Assembly (NCBI RefSeq): GCF_029852145.1
Contig: NC_079979.1
Coordinates: forward strand, 20,657,901-20,721,900
Source of the DNA: Microplitis mediator
Taxonomy: Eukaryota > Arthropoda > Insecta > Hymenoptera > Braconidae
Length of the DNA stretch: 64,000 bases
Reading direction: 5' to 3'
This document shows positions 60,664 through 64,000 of this stretch, piece after piece (positions within the stretch are counted from its first letter, which is position 1; each line of letters begins with the position of its first letter). The position numbers and the translations under genes were made by a program. Under the pieces are notes generated by a model that was given only the letters and a program-made list of their open reading frames with translations, had not been told where the DNA came from and searched no databases.

Positions 60664-61504
60664 TAGGGGAAGGGGGGGGGGGCAAAATGGGCCCCTTAAG
60701 AAAAAAATTTTCAAATCCTCAGTTTTATTTACTTGTATTACTTTTTTTTACTCCCTCTCCAAGTATTTGACGTTAATTTGTTCTGTCCATTAAAAATAAA
60801 AAATTAAAAAATGTGGGGCAAAATGGGCCCCCCTCAAAAAATTTTTATAATGCGAGTTTTTCAGCTTATTTCACTTTTTTTTCCTTCTGCTGAGTTTTTG
60901 GTGTTAATTTGCTGTGTCTATGAAAATTACAAATTCCTGAAAAGTTGGGAAAACGGGCCCCCAACAAAACTCAATGTATGTTTGTCGCTTGTTTTGTGTT
61001 TTGAAACTTTTTGCTGTGTGTTTAGTATAAAAAAGAGTTGATAGTGAAAATTTGGACCTAAAAATAACTTAATTTCATTACTTGATTGCTTATATTTTAA
61101 TTATTTTCGATTATATAGAATAAATTGTTTTTGAAAAAAATTATAGTTAATAATGCTGTTGAACTCGTGACCTAGTTTGCCCCTTATCATAATACTTTAA
61201 TCATATCTGTTAAAAAAATTTTAGGAACCCGTTTGGCTAAAAAATATTCGCAGGTTTTCAAAGTCTAGACAGCTCATTTTACCCCCTCCTCCCAACACTT
61301 TTCATGTTAAAAATTTTGAGGGGACCATTTTGCCTCAGTGGCCCATTTTGCCTAAATGTCTCATTTTGCCCCTTCCCCGCTCCAAACACTTTTCATGTTA
61401 AAAACTTTGGGGGGCCCATTTTGCCCCCTAATATTTCGAGGCATCCAAAATTTTAGGGGGCCCGTTTTGCCCCTAGGGACCCATTTTGCCCCCCCCTTCC
61501 CCTA
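60664..61504. mobile_element. G-rich inverted-repeat element, family 6b (841 bp)
   Basis: It starts TAGGGGAAGG followed by a run of 11 G and GCAAAATGGGCCCC, and ends CCATTTTGCCCCCCC then TTCCCCTA, so the termini are complementary and bounded by TA. About ten versions of GGGGCAAAATGGGCCCC or its complement occur inside. Those in the left third point one way and those in the right third the other. The terminal design matches family 6a (27144, 30997), which also carries GGGGCAAAATGG internally, so the two subfamilies are related. Confidence 0.82.
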
Positions 61505-62847
61505 TACCCACATTTTTATCTTTTGATCTTTATTACAATGAAAAAAATTTAAAATATTATACTTTATTTAAGTACAAACTATTAAATTGTAACATAACAC
61601 ATTTAAGCTAGATAAATGAGCATTATCGCGCTGAGAACACTATGATCCGCCTCTTACAAGATCCGCGAACCGAGGACTAATATCGTGAGTAAGCTTGATG
61701 AACTACCGTAAACTCATATCCACTTTAGATATTTTATATTTTTAAAAGTACTAAAATAAATTATCATAATGACATTTCGGTCTTTTCATTTATTTTTTAA
61801 TATTCTGTATTACATTCGTCATATTTATTTAGATTCTTTTTGTTATTTTATAAAGAAAAATTTTAATTTATTTTAAAAGTTTACACAGCAAAATGTATGA
61901 TATTATTTCCACAAGTTAATGAAAACTGCATCCACCGAAAAAATTAAAACAAATCCTTTGACCGGGATAACTAAAAATATCAAGAAAGGGAAAAAAAGTT
62001 GAGTAAAACCCTACTCGGAATTTCTTTCATTATGACCGAGCCATCAGCATTTCCCAACGGGGCTCAAATAATTAAGTCCGATTTAACAAAGAATAGTCAC
62101 CGTCCTGGTGGAAAGCATTCGCGGCGGCCTTCTATTCGTTAATATAGAAAAAAGACAAGGAGATGAAGTGAATTGAAGATGAAAATGGGGAATAAAATAA
62201 GAGAGGTTTACTGTCGCGTCCTTTTTCTCGGCGAAAAAGTAAAAGAGTCGGTTACTCTGTACCCAAAGTCCAGATACCGGGATCGGGTTCCGAGTCGGTG
62301 GATATCAAAATAATAATTGTTATATTCTACAGAATCGTGGCTCATTGGAGAGAACGAGGATTTGCGCTTAACCCCGGGGGAAAATCATTTCCCGACTAAC
62401 TGTGTGTTGGTATCTGGTTCTGTTGCTGGTTCTCTAATTTTCTCATCTGCTTTCTGCAGTAATTTTCGCAGTCTCGCGGGCTTCCATCACTGATCAATCG
62501 ACCAATCACTTCCTGATGAGATCCCTCATTGTCTGAGGGAAACAAAATACTATCCATGATTACGCCCTATAAATTTACTACTCATTTTTATCTTCGGTAC
62601 TCATTTTTAATAATTAATTGCTGCTGCAGTCGACTCTAAAATACTTTTCCGCGTTTTTAATATTTTTTATTTTTTCCCAGAGCTAAAGTTACCGTCTAAC
62701 AAAGAGTTGCAAGTGAAAAAAAAATTTTTTGTAAACATTTGTACACACAAAGAATTGGCGGTAGTTTTTTAAATAAAAATAACTTTATAACGTTAATGTT
62801 CAGCAGCTTTATGAAACTGTAGAACCGGTTGCTATATAAGCATACGG

Positions 62848-62861
62848 GTTACCTGGGCAAC
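62848..62861. promoter_or_regulatory. X-box-like (RFX) motif
   Basis: GTTACCTGGGCAAC matches the RFX X-box pattern (two imperfectly inverted half-sites GTNRCC and RGYAAC with a 0-3-base spacer; the spacer here is TG). A single 14-bp match in 64 kb can occur by chance. No neighbouring ciliary gene is visible. Confidence 0.3.
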
Positions 62862-63824
62862 CTCGTGGTTGATATAGGGCTTTCTGGACCTCCGTATCTG
62901 AGTCAAGCTCTAGATTTATCATACAGTTTCCAATGAATATAGTATATTCTAATAGCCGGAGGTTGTGCCAGCACCTCACGATATCTTTTTTTCCCTTGGC
63001 AGAATCCTCTCGTCACATAGTTCGCTTCATTGCCCAGCCAATCACGTGCCATTCAAGGCGACAGGATTCAGAATACAAGCATAGATATAGGATCAATTAC
63101 TAGTCGCTCGAAAAAATATTAAATAAAAAAATTCTTGGGAAATTCGGAACTCTATTTGCTTTTTTTTTTGTTAAAATTAAAAAATAAGAAAAAATGACTT
63201 AGCATTTTATTTAAATTTAGCAATTTATAAAAAATACTTTTTTATCCTTAAAACCAGCACGTTGTTACGGATATTAAAGTATCCTGTTTCTATCTTGGTC
63301 TTTTAAAAAAGTTAAATAAAAAAGAAGCAGGTAAGGGAAACCGTCGATACAATCTCATTATTGACTTTAAATCCTGCATGAATCCTCCCACAAGGACGCC
63401 GGCGGAAAAACGAGATTACGCTGAGTAAATTTAAAATAAAAATAAAATGAAAAAGTTAATAAATAAGGTACACTTTTTCCGTGATGGGAAATTACTTAAA
63501 GTTACAGAAGGTGCAGAAGGTGCAGAAGACAGGGAGAGAGGGAGGTAGAGGTTCCCTTGCTGGCCGCTCCATTTGTACTAAAAGTATTCTGTTATTAGAT
63601 TATAGACGAAGAAAATTTAAAATGCATCTTTCACGAGGCAAAATCTTCGAGAGCCTTTCCGTCGACACTTTATTAATATTTTTTTGCGTATTATATATTA
63701 TTGTATTACATTTTTAGCCCCAGTGTAGTTGGTTTCGGTGGAGGGTTCCCGTTTCGCATCGATACATCTGCCATAGGCGCTCGAGCCTACGTAATCAAAT
63801 CCGTAAACGCGACTCGGGGACATA

Positions 63825-63847
63825 CTATATATATATATATATATATA
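63825..63847. repeat. AT dinucleotide microsatellite
   Basis: This is a pure alternating AT run. Confidence 0.9.
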
Positions 63848-64000
63848 CTATACTGTACTATATAGACTGAATGACTGATTGTGAACGCAGAATTCAATTT
63901 GCTCCATTTTATCGGGCAGAGTGCATTTTACCCGTCGCGACCAAAGTATAAAATGAATGAAAAGAGACTGGAAAAAAAGGGACTAGAAGAAAAATTCTCA

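Larger units (their letters stand above)
61505..64000. other. Non-coding stretch to the right edge
   Basis: AT-rich to about 61980, then mixed. GC-richer patches lie at 62030-62150, 62220-62420 and 62820-63070. One contains an X-box-like motif at 62848. A TA microsatellite is at 63825-63847. No exon of the required phase for the 55883 gene was found. Confidence 0.5.

Noticed and set aside
1..64000. Integrated polydnavirus (bracovirus) segment, considered because the DNA may be from a parasitoid wasp
   Set aside because: No virulence-gene family, no direct-repeat junctions of the expected kind and no viral structural genes were seen.

Overview
The window looks like low-GC nuclear DNA from an animal, most likely an insect and perhaps a parasitoid hymenopteran. 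That guess rests on the AT-rich background, an insect-type TCAGTT initiator, GT/AG splice signals and many short terminal-inverted-repeat elements flanked by TA. Nothing in it is bacterial: there are no operons, ribosome-binding sites, CRISPR arrays or long protein ORFs. Almost every ORF of 60-160 codons is a shadow of low-complexity or GC-richer non-coding DNA, or a translation of a repeat.

The one gene model I can build is on the + strand. A TATA-like box and initiator (28276-28305) precede a short coding exon (28316-28364) that ends at a GTAAGT donor. About 27.5 kb downstream lies a 76-bp GC-rich exon (55883-55958) with a clean acceptor and donor and a matching phase. Joined, they encode about 40 residues of an unrecognised protein N-terminus rich in Ser, Pro and Thr. 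If this is right, 28365-55882 is a first intron and the gene continues past the right edge. Two other exon-like islands are weaker: a hydrophobic 23-codon start at 22163 and a GC-rich segment with a strong acceptor and hairpins at 35134.

The most striking content is mobile DNA. At least seven families of non-autonomous inverted-repeat elements (14 copies) are visible: (1) a 248-bp palindromic family, two copies (1625, 16028); (2) an ACCGGTGT-rich family carrying internal minisatellites, four copies (2943, 6634, 20168, 57005); (3) an ACATGAT-rich element (23692); (4) a 141-bp palindrome (20963); (5) a 925-bp element with CACGGAAAG ends (35746); (6) G-rich elements, two copies of one subfamily (27144, 30997) and one of another (60664); (7) a 248-bp palindrome (53164). 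A diverged dispersed-repeat pair (6544, 18598) is also present. Nearly all the inverted-repeat copies sit between TA dinucleotides, as expected for Tc1/mariner-type transposition, and four families share a CAC-N-G-A/T-AAA start. No transposase gene is in the window.

A further insertion at 13566-13998 is bounded by a 20-bp direct repeat, holds a tRNA-like pol III promoter (A and B boxes) and splits an older 210-bp tandem duplication. The rest is AT-rich intergenic or intronic DNA with microsatellites and scattered GC-richer patches that could be enhancers, though sequence alone cannot show that.
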